Positions 1-6,846 of a stretch of 7,895 nucleotides of DNA are shown here, in pieces. This DNA is from Candidatus Omnitrophota bacterium. GTDB taxonomy: Bacteria > Omnitrophota > Omnitrophia > Omnitrophales > JACROU01. Made by a program: the position numbers and the translations under genes. The notes beneath the pieces were generated by a model that saw only the letters and a list, made by a program, of their open reading frames with translations, had not been told where the DNA came from and ran no database searches. The stretch is taken from contig JACQQR010000123.1 in NCBI GenBank assembly GCA_016206875.1, forward strand, positions 1 to 7,895, given 5' to 3'. Every line of letters begins with the position of its first letter. Positions within the stretch are counted from its first letter, which is position 1.

Positions 1-2
1 CT

Positions 3-1313
3 GCAAGCATAACCGGCTGCTTGGCCGGCAAGATTGAAAATCGCTCCGCAAAAATAGCCATTATCGGCCTTGGCTATGTGGGACTTCCTCTGGCTACCGC
101 TTTTGCCAAGGCGGGATTCGAAGTTTCCGGAGTGGATATCGATGTCCGGAAACTGCAAGAAATTCGAAATTCCAAGACAGCCATAACGGGAGTCGAGGCC
201 GTTTGTCTACAGAACTTGTTCGCGAAGAAAAAGCTCAGTGTCACGGATGATTTTTCCTGCTTACACAAGATGGATGTCCTTGTAATTTGTGTCCCCACCC
301 CATTAAGCAAAAGCCTGGATCCGGACATGTCTTATATTTTAAATGCCGCCGCTCAAATCGAAAAATATTTACGGCCCGGGCAATTAATTATTCTGGAAAG
401 CACAACGTATCCAGGCACCACGGAAGAACTTTTACTTCCCGAATTTGAAAAAAAGGGCCTGAAGGCCGGAAAAGATTTTTTTCTTTGCTTTTCTCCCGAA
501 CGGATTGATCCCGGCAATCAAAAGTTTGCGTTGAAGGATATTCCCAAAATTGTCGGGGGAGTCGGAAAAGAATCCGCACGGCTAGGCATGCTGTTATACA
601 GCCAAATTGTGCCTCGCGTTTTTCAAGTTTCCTCACCGCGTGTCGCGGAGATGGCAAAACTTCTTGAAAACACATTCCGCATTGTCAATATCGGTCTGGT
701 GAATGAACTCACAACGGTAGCTCGTGAAATGGATATCGATATGTGGGAAGTGATTGAGGCGGCAGCCACGAAACCCTTCGGATTTATGCCTTTTTACCCG
801 GGACCGGGAATCGGGGGTCATTGTATCGGAGTCGATCCGATGTATCTTTCCTGGAAAGCCAAATTTCATGGCCGGGAAATAAAATTTATAGAAATTGCGC
901 GGCAGATAAACGCAGAGATGCCCAATTATATCGCAAGAAAGGTGAGCGAAATTCTCAATCAGCAAGGCTTGGCGGTGCGGGGCTCGAACATCCTTCTTTT
1001 GGGGCTTGCCTACAAAAAGGACGTGGAAGATACGCGCGAATCTCCGGCGTTTGCAATTATCGAAAGTCTTTTAAAGCAGGGGGCAAAAATTTCTTACCAT
1101 GACCCCTTTGTGCGGGAAGTGGATATTTGCGCAACCCGTTTGCATTCCCTGGACATTGCCCCTGAACGTATCAGGAAATTTGATTTAGTATTAATCACTA
1201 CGGATCATACCCGGGTTGATTACGAAATTTTTGTACAACACGCAAAGAGAATTTTTGACACGCGGAATGTTTTAAAAAAATTCACCGATCGAGATAATAT
1301 TATTCGGCTATAG
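3..1313 (+). CDS. Nucleotide-sugar 6-dehydrogenase (UDP-GlcNAc/UDP-ManNAc dehydrogenase family), 5' end probably outside window
   Basis: NAD-dependent enzyme that oxidises C6 of a UDP-sugar to the uronic acid in the cytoplasm. Residues are numbered from the TTG at position 21. The Rossmann motif GLGYVG is at 16-21, the central helix KLLENTFRIVNI at 213-224, and the catalytic motif GPGIGGHC at 261-268 with nucleophile Cys268. The C-terminal UDP-binding segment LLGLAYKKDVEDTRESPA is at 326-343. The SPERIDPGN motif (158-166) is typical of WbpA/WecC-type enzymes. The NPEFLREG motif of classical UDP-glucose dehydrogenase is absent, so UDP-GlcNAc or UDP-ManNAc is the likelier substrate (inference). 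The frame is open to the left edge. The TTG at 21 has no visible ribosome site, and relatives usually carry a few more residues before KIENR, so the true start may lie upstream. Residue 270 is Gly where relatives usually have Pro. Confidence 0.93.
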   Translation, partial: ASITGCLAGKIENRSAKIAIIGLGYVGLPLATAFAKAGFEVSGVDIDVRKLQEIRNSKTAITGVEAVCLQNLFAKKKLSVTDDFSCLHKMDVLVICVPTPLSKSLDPDMSYILNAAAQIEKYLRPGQLIILESTTYPGTTEELLLPEFEKKGLKAGKDFFLCFSPERIDPGNQKFALKDIPKIVGGVGKESARLGMLLYSQIVPRVFQVSSPRVAEMAKLLENTFRIVNIGLVNELTTVAREMDIDMWEVIEAAATKPFGFMPFYPGPGIGGHCIGVDPMYLSWKAKFHGREIKFIEIARQINAEMPNYIARKVSEILNQQGLAVRGSNILLLGLAYKKDVEDTRESPAFAIIESLLKQGAKISYHDPFVREVDICATRLHSLDIAPERIRKFDLVLITTDHTRVDYEIFVQHAKRIFDTRNVLKKFTDRDNIIRL

Positions 1314-1352
1314 TACCGCAAGACATTTGGTATTAGGGGTTCGCGGTACTAT
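1310..1352. repeat. Perfect 10-bp inverted repeat overlapping the stop codon of the dehydrogenase gene
   Basis: ATAGTACCGC at 1310-1319 is the exact reverse complement of GCGGTACTAT at 1343-1352, separated by 23 bases. The left arm contains the TAG stop of the dehydrogenase gene. No T-run follows the right arm, so this is not a standard intrinsic terminator. It could be an mRNA-stabilising hairpin, a palindromic mobile repeat or a protein-binding site. Confidence 0.6.
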
Positions 1353-1362
1353 GCAGTTTGCC

Positions 1363-1380
1363 AATGGGCTACGCCCATTT
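1363..1380 (+). terminator. Short GC-rich hairpin with weak T-tract, possible terminator or attenuator
   Basis: AATGGGC (1363-1369), a three-base TAC loop, and GCCCATT (1373-1379) form a perfect 7-bp stem, followed by only a short T/C stretch (to 1381). The hairpin lies between the dehydrogenase and the epimerase genes. It could end or attenuate transcription before the downstream operon. The poor U-tract makes a strong terminator doubtful. Confidence 0.4.
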
Positions 1381-1408
1381 TCAATTGTTATGCTGCAATA
1401 GGACTATA

Positions 1409-1414
1409 GGGAGG
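1409..1414 (+). promoter_or_regulatory. Strong ribosome binding site fixing the GTG start of the epimerase gene
   Basis: GGGAGG at 1409-1414, part of AGGGAGGTG, ends six bases before the GTG at 1421. The next codons read MGYYLVTGGAGFIG, the usual N-terminus of an extended SDR enzyme. This supports 1421 over the longer in-frame ATG at 1358, which would add 21 residues unlike the family and would run through the hairpin at 1363-1379. Confidence 0.75.
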
Positions 1415-1420
1415 TGTTTC

Positions 1421-2380
1421 GTGGGATATTACCTTGTTACCGGCGGCGCCGGATTCATTGGTTCAAATATCACCGAGCATTTGGTGAAACTAAGAAAAAA
1501 AGTTCGAGTGCTGGATAATTTCTCTACGGGTCTTATGGACCACCTCAGACCTTTTCGGGATAAAATTGATCTAATGCGAGGCGATATCCGTTCCATGCGG
1601 GTAGCGTCCGGAGCCATGGAAGATGTCGATTATGTATTTCATACTGCGGCCAATCGAGCTGTGCTCAAATCCGTGGAGCAGCCGCTGGAAACTCACGAAG
1701 TTAATGTCACCGGAACACTCAATTTGCTTATTGCCGCAGTACGCGCGAAGGTGAAGCGTTTTGTATTTACTTCCTCTTCCGCTGTTTACGGGAACACAAA
1801 AAAGTTTCCTTCCAGTGAGGAAGATCCAATGATGCCTGAATCTCCCTACGGAACATCGAAAGTACTGGGAGAGGAATACTGCCGGTTGTTCTCGCGTTCA
1901 TTTGGGCTGGACACCGTTTCACTTCGTTACTTTAATGTGTATGGCCCGCGCCAGCATCCGGAATCCCGTTATTCATTAGTCATCCCTATTTTTCTGGATT
2001 GCCTGCTACAGGGGATCCGTCCGGAAATTCATTGGGATGGGAAGCAAACCCGCGATTTTGTGTACGTGGAAGACGTGGTTGAGGGCAATTTAAAAGCCAT
2101 TGAAGGACCGAGAAAAAATGGCGAGGTGTATAATATTTCGACGGGGAAAGCAATTTCCATCCTGGATGTATTCAAGATTCTTGCCGCAAGGCTGGACAAG
2201 GGGCATATTCAGCCCCGTTTTGCCCCAAAAAGACCGGGAGATGTAAGAAAAACCTTGGCAGATATTAAAAAAGCGAAGAGAGATTTGGGGTATACAGCCA
2301 GGATTGGATTCGAAGAGGGAATCCAGCGCTCCATTGACTATTACGTTAAAAATCTCAAGCACAGGAAGGCCCATTCGTGA
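1421..2380 (+). CDS. NAD-dependent UDP-hexose 4-epimerase-like protein (extended SDR)
   Basis: A 319-residue extended short-chain dehydrogenase, normal in length for UDP-glucose/UDP-GlcNAc 4-epimerases, which invert C4 of a UDP-sugar through a 4-keto intermediate. Visible elements are the NAD-binding GGAGFIG at 8-14, the acidic pair DN at 32-33 that ends beta-2, and the catalytic set SSS (118-120) and Tyr143-x3-Lys147. The segment RYFNVYGPRQ is at 169-178, and the TRDFVYVEDVV region at 210-220 helps bind the UDP-sugar. The pattern GPRQxPxxxYxxVIP resembles archaeal-type GalE and WbpP-like UDP-GlcNAc 4-epimerases, but substrate cannot be fixed by eye. UDP-glucuronate 4-epimerase is an alternative. 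The GTG start at 1421 is chosen for its ribosome site. The stop overlaps the start of the next gene by 4 bases (GTGA), so translation is probably coupled. Confidence 0.9.
   Translation: MGYYLVTGGAGFIGSNITEHLVKLRKKVRVLDNFSTGLMDHLRPFRDKIDLMRGDIRSMRVASGAMEDVDYVFHTAANRAVLKSVEQPLETHEVNVTGTLNLLIAAVRAKVKRFVFTSSSAVYGNTKKFPSSEEDPMMPESPYGTSKVLGEEYCRLFSRSFGLDTVSLRYFNVYGPRQHPESRYSLVIPIFLDCLLQGIRPEIHWDGKQTRDFVYVEDVVEGNLKAIEGPRKNGEVYNISTGKAISILDVFKILAARLDKGHIQPRFAPKRPGDVRKTLADIKKAKRDLGYTARIGFEEGIQRSIDYYVKNLKHRKAHS
2363..2369 (+). promoter_or_regulatory. Ribosome binding site for the decarboxylase gene, inside the epimerase coding end
   Basis: AGGAAGG at 2363-2369 lies seven bases before the GTG at 2377. 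That GTG overlaps the TGA of the epimerase gene. The site supports the GTG start and coupled translation. Confidence 0.6.
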
Positions 2381-3342
2381 AACGAGTTCTGATTACGGGC
2401 GGATCCGGTTTTATCGGGTCTCACTTATGTGATTATTTTTTAGGTACGGATTACGAAGTGGTTTGCGTCGACAACTTTTTAACCGGAAAAAGGGAAAATG
2501 TCGCGCATTTGAAGAATGAAAAAAGATTCAAATTGCTCGAGCAGGATATTTCCAAACGCATTGAGTTTCCGGATGCCCTTGACCTCGTGCTTCATTTTGC
2601 CTCGCCGGCCAGCCCCTTTGATTATCACCGGTTTCCCATTCAAACCATGAAAGTAGGAGCGCTCGGAACCCATAACGCTCTTGGACTGGCCAAGGCCAAA
2701 AAAGCATCCTTTCTGCTTGCTTCTACTTCAGAAGTTTACGGAGATCCCGAGGTTCATCCCCAGCAGGAAGAATATTGGGGTCATGTCAATCCGATAGGGC
2801 CGCGCGGCGTTTACGACGAGGCAAAGCGTTTTGCCGAGGCACTGACCTTAGCCTACTATCGTGAGCATCATGTGGATGTGAAGATAGTCCGCATTTTCAA
2901 CACCTATGGGCCGCGTATGCAGCCCAATGACGGAAGGGCCATTCCCGTATTTATTGCCGAGGCACTGAACGGAGACCCCTTAACAGTGTTTGGCAGCGGC
3001 TCTCAAACCCGAAGCTTTTGTTACGTGTCGGATTTGGTTGAGGGTATTTACCGGCTCTCTCAATTAAATTTTCATGATCCGGTAAATTTGGGAAATCCGA
3101 ATGAAATGACGATTTTAGAATTGGCGGAAAAAATCCGCGAAATCACCGGCTCTAAAAGCCCCATTATTTTTAAAGAACTGCCTCAGGATGATCCCAAAGT
3201 AAGGCGTCCCGATATTTCTCGCGCCGGGAAGCACCTGGGCTGGGAGCCTAAGGTGGATTTGGACACAGGCCTTCGAAAAACAGTCGATTATTTTGCAAAG
3301 CTCAAGCGGGAGCGAGGAGCGTTGGTGTGGCAAAAGCAGTAG
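2377..3342 (+). CDS. UDP-glucuronate decarboxylase (UDP-xylose synthase)-like SDR
   Basis: A 321-residue extended SDR close in length and motif order to bacterial UDP-xylose synthase, which oxidises C4 of UDP-glucuronate, loses CO2 and reduces the keto group to give UDP-xylose. Visible elements are GGSGFIG (8-14) with DN at 32-33, and the family marker HFASPASP (73-80). The segment STSEVYGDP (116-124) supplies active-site Thr/Ser and Glu119, Tyr146-x3-Lys150 is the catalytic pair, and RIFNTYGPRM is at 172-181. Arg212 lies in the SQTRSFCYV segment (209-217). These features separate it well from epimerases. The usual substrate would need a UDP-glucose dehydrogenase, yet the neighbouring dehydrogenase looks like a UDP-GlcNAc-type enzyme, so an N-acetylated uronate substrate is possible (inference). 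It overlaps the gene before it by 4 bases and the gene after it by 16. Confidence 0.9.
   Translation: MKRVLITGGSGFIGSHLCDYFLGTDYEVVCVDNFLTGKRENVAHLKNEKRFKLLEQDISKRIEFPDALDLVLHFASPASPFDYHRFPIQTMKVGALGTHNALGLAKAKKASFLLASTSEVYGDPEVHPQQEEYWGHVNPIGPRGVYDEAKRFAEALTLAYYREHHVDVKIVRIFNTYGPRMQPNDGRAIPVFIAEALNGDPLTVFGSGSQTRSFCYVSDLVEGIYRLSQLNFHDPVNLGNPNEMTILELAEKIREITGSKSPIIFKELPQDDPKVRRPDISRAGKHLGWEPKVDLDTGLRKTVDYFAKLKRERGALVWQKQ
3314..3319 (+). promoter_or_regulatory. Internal ribosome binding site for the first glycosyltransferase
   Basis: GAGGAG at 3314-3319 is seven bases before the GTG at 3327. It lies inside the 3' end of the decarboxylase gene, so ribosomes ending that gene pass over the next start. 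It fixes the GTG start and the 16-base overlap. Confidence 0.65.
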
Positions 3343-4223
3343 AGGATTCCGGGCAAACTTCCCCAGATGTGAGCATTATACTTCCCGCTTATAACGAGGA
3401 AGAAGCGATCCTGGGAGTCATTGACGATATTCATAAAGCAATGGCAGGTTCCCGTTATCGCTATGAAGTTTTAGTGGTGGATGACGCATCCAGCGACAGG
3501 ACTGCGCAAAAAGCAGAAGAGAAAAATGTGCGTGTAATTCGAAGGGCCATACGGCAAGGTTCCGGCGCTTCACGCAAAACGGGCATTTTGCATGCGCAGG
3601 GCTCCGTTATCGTCATGCTGGACGCGGATGGCACGTACACGGCGGGCGATATTCCAAAGATGCTTGAGTATTTTCCCGATTACGATCAGGTCAACGGAGC
3701 CAGAACCAGCGAGCAGGGGACAATGAAATGGCTTCGCGCTCCTGCAAAATGGCTGATCCGCCGTTTTGCTTGTTATCTAACCGGAACAAAAATTCCTGAT
3801 TTAAATACGGGACTCAAGGCATTTAAAAAAGACATCATGATGAAATACCTCTGGGTGATGCCTAACGGGTTTTCCTGTGTCACTTCCATGACGCTCGCGT
3901 TTTTAGTTAATGGCCACCGGGTGTGCTACCTGCCCACCGAGTATCATCCCCGGATTGGCCGGTCAAAATTTCATCCGGTGCGGGACGCGGCTAATTACGT
4001 ACAAACCATCGTTCGCATGGTGATGTATTTTGATCCGTTAAAAGTTTTTTTGCCTTTGGGCGGGCTCCTTTTGTTCGCCGGAATTGTGAAATCATTCTTT
4101 AGTGTTTGGCATACCCGCAGTCTTCAGGAATCTGACGTCATTATTCTTATTTCTGCAGTCATGGTTTTTGCGATTGGATTTTTGGCGGATTTAATAGTGG
4201 CCTATCAGAAGCAGGGAAAATAA
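3327..4223 (+). CDS. Membrane-anchored GT2 glycosyltransferase (polyprenyl-phosphate glycosyltransferase-like)
   Basis: A 298-residue family 2 glycosyltransferase with a GT-A fold followed by two likely membrane helices. The nucleotide-binding start VSIILPAYNEEE is at 15-26, VDDASSD at 51-57, and the metal-binding DADG at 99-102. DLNTGLKAFKK (158-168) is the acceptor-side segment usual in DPM1-like enzymes. Hydrophobic segments at about 238-257 and 269-292, ending in LADLIVAYQKQ, match the C-terminal anchor of bacterial polyprenyl-phosphate sugar transferases (GtrB/ArnC-like architecture). Such enzymes usually transfer a sugar from a nucleotide donor to a lipid phosphate at the inner membrane face. 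Donor and acceptor are unknown here. The GTG start is set by the GAGGAG site. The gene overlaps the UDP-sugar decarboxylase gene, which hints that a product of that pathway may be its donor. Confidence 0.9.
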   Translation: MAKAVEDSGQTSPDVSIILPAYNEEEAILGVIDDIHKAMAGSRYRYEVLVVDDASSDRTAQKAEEKNVRVIRRAIRQGSGASRKTGILHAQGSVIVMLDADGTYTAGDIPKMLEYFPDYDQVNGARTSEQGTMKWLRAPAKWLIRRFACYLTGTKIPDLNTGLKAFKKDIMMKYLWVMPNGFSCVTSMTLAFLVNGHRVCYLPTEYHPRIGRSKFHPVRDAANYVQTIVRMVMYFDPLKVFLPLGGLLLFAGIVKSFFSVWHTRSLQESDVIILISAVMVFAIGFLADLIVAYQKQGK

Positions 4224-4233
4224 CATCCTTCCT

Positions 4234-5868
4234 ATGAAAGATTCAGGAACATTATCTCAGGCGGGCGCGTCCTTGAATACAGATCCTAAAAATTACCTGG
4301 TTCGAGAGGCCCTAAGTTATATTCCAAAAGTTATCGAGCTTTTGGACCGCAACCCTCTCTCTAAAACCTACGGTTGTTTTGACCGTCAATTTTGGCATTA
4401 TCGCACTTCGGATTTTCCCAGCGGCATGTATCAGGAATATGTGCTTCCCTTGGCCCTGGTGTACCGTTATTCATTTCCCGGAAATCGTTTTTACCAGGAA
4501 CCGCGTCTTCGTGAGTGGGTGATTGCCGGAATTGATTTTGCCCGGCGTTCGTCTCATCCGGACGGCGCTTGTGATGACTATTATCCGTTTGAAAAGGCGC
4601 TCGGTGCCGCGGCCTTTTCCTTATATGCCGCTTCTGAATCGTATGATCTGCTTTCGCTTGATGAACCAAAACTTCTGGAATTTCTTAGCCGGCGTGCCCG
4701 GTGGCTTTCTCGTAACGGAGAAACAGGGCGGCTTTCGAACCATCATGCGCTTAGCGCTTTGTGCTTTTGGAATCTCTATCAATTAACCGGAGAGATTTCA
4801 TTTCAGCGGTCAGCGCAGAAGAAAATCAGGCAATTGCTTTCGTGGCAATCCAAAGAGGGGTGGTTTCCGGAATACGAAGGTTGTGACCCCGGGTATTTGA
4901 GCGTGTGTGTGGATTTTTTGGCAAAGTATTATCAAAAGTCCCAGGCGCCTGAACTGGTGGAGCCTATCCGGCGCGCCGTTCACTTTATGGCGCATTTTAT
5001 TCACCCGGACGGCAGTTATGGGGGGGAGTACGGCAGCCGCAATACGGCGCATTTTTTTCCGGATGGATTGGAAATTTTTGGAAAACTGGATTCAAGCGCC
5101 TGCGCCATGGTAGATGCTTATCTAGCCGGAGCACTCGAGGGGAAGCGCGCCTTCACAGATGATGACCGGATATTTTGCCATTTGGTATACAACTATTTGC
5201 AGGCCTTCCTCAATTTTAATCCGTCACGGCCGAAAAATTTCCACCGCATTCAAGGGACTCATTATTTCCCCGAATCCGGTTTATATGTCCGGCAGGAATC
5301 CGATCGCTATTTGGCGGCCCATTTAAAAAAGGGGGGTGTGTTCAAGTTTTTTAAATCCAAGAAGCTGGAAGAATCAGATACGGGTGTTGTTTTAGAAACC
5401 GCAGACAATGAGGTTTGGGTTTCCCAAATCATTTCAAAGACGCGCATTGATGTTCAGCCGGACCGGGTTGAAATTTCCGGAAATTTTTTCAAGCGTCCGG
5501 AAATTCAATTACAAACATTCGGTTTTATCCTATTCCGGATTTTTCTTTTAGTTGTGGGTCGTTTTTCGAGAAACCTGGTTAGATTTTTTTTGCAGAGAAA
5601 GATTATTTTAGGAAAAAAAAGAGCGCCGGCCGCTTTCCTCAGGCGGTTTTTGTTTGACGGAGGGCTTACGGTTGAAGATACAATTTCGCTTTCCCGTGCG
5701 AAAACCGCGATAAAAAAAGTAGCCATCAGCTCTGATTTGACCTCCATTTATGTGGCAACCAGCCAGCCTTATCAGGCCTCCTGCCTGAAACCCTGGACCT
5801 GGCTCGTGGATCAAGTCCGGGAACTCAATACAAAGCGGACAACAGCCTGGAAACGATTTTGGCCATGA
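4234..5868 (+). CDS. Uncharacterised protein, probable alpha/alpha-toroid with C-terminal domain (heparinase II/III-like?)
   Basis: I do not recognise this 544-residue protein with certainty. Residues about 20-330 are helix-rich and carry recurring aromatic/glycine turns: HPDGACDDYYPFE (108-120), KEGWFPEYEGCDPGYL (207-222) and HPDGSYGGEYGSRN (257-270). Such spacing is typical of alpha/alpha-barrel enzymes such as polysaccharide lyases, heparinase II/III-like proteins and terpene-cyclase-fold proteins. Residues about 340-510 look beta-rich with many short alternating strands, as in the C-terminal sandwich of heparinase-like lyases. A strongly basic, hydrophobic patch lies at about 428-475. There is no signal peptide, so a cytoplasmic or membrane-associated role is more likely than an exported lyase. 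The ATG at 4234 lacks a good ribosome site; a TTG at 4273 behind AGGCGGG (4259-4265) is an alternative. Its place among glycosyltransferases suggests glycan modification or sugar handling. Function remains open. Confidence 0.85.
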   Translation: MKDSGTLSQAGASLNTDPKNYLVREALSYIPKVIELLDRNPLSKTYGCFDRQFWHYRTSDFPSGMYQEYVLPLALVYRYSFPGNRFYQEPRLREWVIAGIDFARRSSHPDGACDDYYPFEKALGAAAFSLYAASESYDLLSLDEPKLLEFLSRRARWLSRNGETGRLSNHHALSALCFWNLYQLTGEISFQRSAQKKIRQLLSWQSKEGWFPEYEGCDPGYLSVCVDFLAKYYQKSQAPELVEPIRRAVHFMAHFIHPDGSYGGEYGSRNTAHFFPDGLEIFGKLDSSACAMVDAYLAGALEGKRAFTDDDRIFCHLVYNYLQAFLNFNPSRPKNFHRIQGTHYFPESGLYVRQESDRYLAAHLKKGGVFKFFKSKKLEESDTGVVLETADNEVWVSQIISKTRIDVQPDRVEISGNFFKRPEIQLQTFGFILFRIFLLVVGRFSRNLVRFFLQRKIILGKKRAPAAFLRRFLFDGGLTVEDTISLSRAKTAIKKVAISSDLTSIYVATSQPYQASCLKPWTWLVDQVRELNTKRTTAWKRFWP

Positions 5869-6842
5869 TGAAGCGGCTTGTGGCGTTGGGAGTGACTGTT
5901 GTCTTGCTCTTTTTGATTTTTCGCGTGATTGATTTACGGCTTTTTCTGCAAGCGTTAGCTCATCCCCGTTGGCCGGAACTGGTAACCGCTTTTTTTCTTT
6001 TTATTCCTTTAATCACAATCACTTCTTTGCGTTGGCAGATTTTGGTGCATAAAAGCTGTCACTCTTCTTTTTGGGAAGCCACGCGCATTCAACTCGCTTC
6101 CAACGCGCTTAATTTGATTCTTCCTTCCAAACTGGGGGATTTATCCAAAGGGCTTTTTCTCCGAAATACGGGAAAAGTGGATTTGTCCCGCGGGATGAAT
6201 ATTGTAGTTTTTGAAAAAATGGTTGATTTGAGTTGTTTGGGGATTGTTTATCTAACGGGTTGGATAGCGACGTTAAGCAATTCCGGCTACAAGGCCATGA
6301 CTCGAAATGCGGATTGGATTTGCATCCCCTTTATGCTTTTTGTCCTTACGCTTACGGCCATGATTTATTTTATTCCCCTGCGAGGCGTGCCGGGATACAC
6401 GTGGATGATAGGGCGTACCCAGACCAACAACTTCTTCAAAAAGATCGGATATTTTATCGAAGATGGTCAAAAACTTATGGCGCTGATTCGTGAAAACAAC
6501 GCTCAAATTCTGAGCATTTTGTTTTTGAGTCTGGCTTTGTGGTTTTTACATATGACTCAAGTGTTTCTTTTCTTTCGTGCCGTGGATGTTTCTGTGGGAC
6601 TCTTTACGACCTATCACGTAGCGCCTATAGCCATATTGGCCGGATTAATTCCAATCAGTCTGTTTGGAGTGGGGGTTCGGGACGGTTCCATTTTGGTTCT
6701 TTTCAGTGACTATGGGCCTCCTGCGGTTCTCTTTGCCGCCTCCACGCTCATTACCCTGCGTTATATCATTCCGGGACTGGCGGGCAGTTTTTTTGTCAAC
6801 CGCTATTTGATTCAGGAAACTCGAAACTTGAGCAAAGTTTGA
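5865..6842 (+). CDS. Polytopic membrane protein of the PF03706 family (LPG synthase TM/AglD C-terminal/YbhN-like)
   Basis: A 325-residue integral membrane protein with about seven or eight hydrophobic segments: roughly 4-20, 38-56, 120-136, 152-170, 213-237, 250-269 and 285-310. The motif SNALNLILPSKLGDLSKGLFL (79-99, split here as SN at 79-80 and PSKLGD at 87-92) matches the SN...P...GD signature of the PF03706 family (UPF0104). That family includes the membrane domain of MprF and the C-terminal part of archaeal AglD, and is often found beside GT2 genes. A second marker is ISLFGVGVRDG (264-274). Members are proposed to move or present lipid-linked substrates, but the activity of most is not established. 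Start choice: the ATG at 5865 overlaps the previous stop as ATGA. A TTG at 5859 is also possible. The next gene starts four bases after its stop, so the two products probably act together. Confidence 0.85.
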   Translation: MMKRLVALGVTVVLLFLIFRVIDLRLFLQALAHPRWPELVTAFFLFIPLITITSLRWQILVHKSCHSSFWEATRIQLASNALNLILPSKLGDLSKGLFLRNTGKVDLSRGMNIVVFEKMVDLSCLGIVYLTGWIATLSNSGYKAMTRNADWICIPFMLFVLTLTAMIYFIPLRGVPGYTWMIGRTQTNNFFKKIGYFIEDGQKLMALIRENNAQILSILFLSLALWFLHMTQVFLFFRAVDVSVGLFTTYHVAPIAILAGLIPISLFGVGVRDGSILVLFSDYGPPAVLFAASTLITLRYIIPGLAGSFFVNRYLIQETRNLSKV

Positions 6843-6846
6843 TTTC

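Noticed and set aside
13..28. CCGGC...GCCGG inverted repeat at the left edge.
   Set aside because: Only 5 bp, GC-rich, and inside the probable coding frame of the dehydrogenase; expected by chance.
633..965. 110-residue reverse-strand open frame inside the dehydrogenase gene.
   Set aside because: It is antisense to a clearly conserved coding region, shows no recognisable domain and has no supporting start signals. Other antisense frames in the window were dropped for the same reason.
1385..1408. TTGTTA and ACTATA as a sigma-70 promoter before the epimerase gene.
   Set aside because: The spacing is only 12 bases and the -10 match is poor.
1358..1420. Longer epimerase start at the ATG at 1358, adding 21 residues.
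   Set aside because: The extra residues do not resemble the SDR family, overlap the hairpin at 1363-1379, and a strong ribosome site precedes the GTG at 1421.
5020..5026. Run of seven G in the toroid-like gene as a possible phase-variation tract.
   Set aside because: Seven is short for a slipping tract, the frame is intact, and no other phase-variable signature is present.
5322..5336. In-frame A AAA AAG (dnaX-type) slippery heptamer followed by six G in the toroid-like gene, where a -1 shift would stop after about eight codons.
   Set aside because: The same in-frame A AAA AAG context also occurs in the dehydrogenase gene near 449, as expected for Glu/Leu-Lys-Lys codons. No nearby upstream Shine-Dalgarno-like stimulator or clear downstream hairpin was seen.
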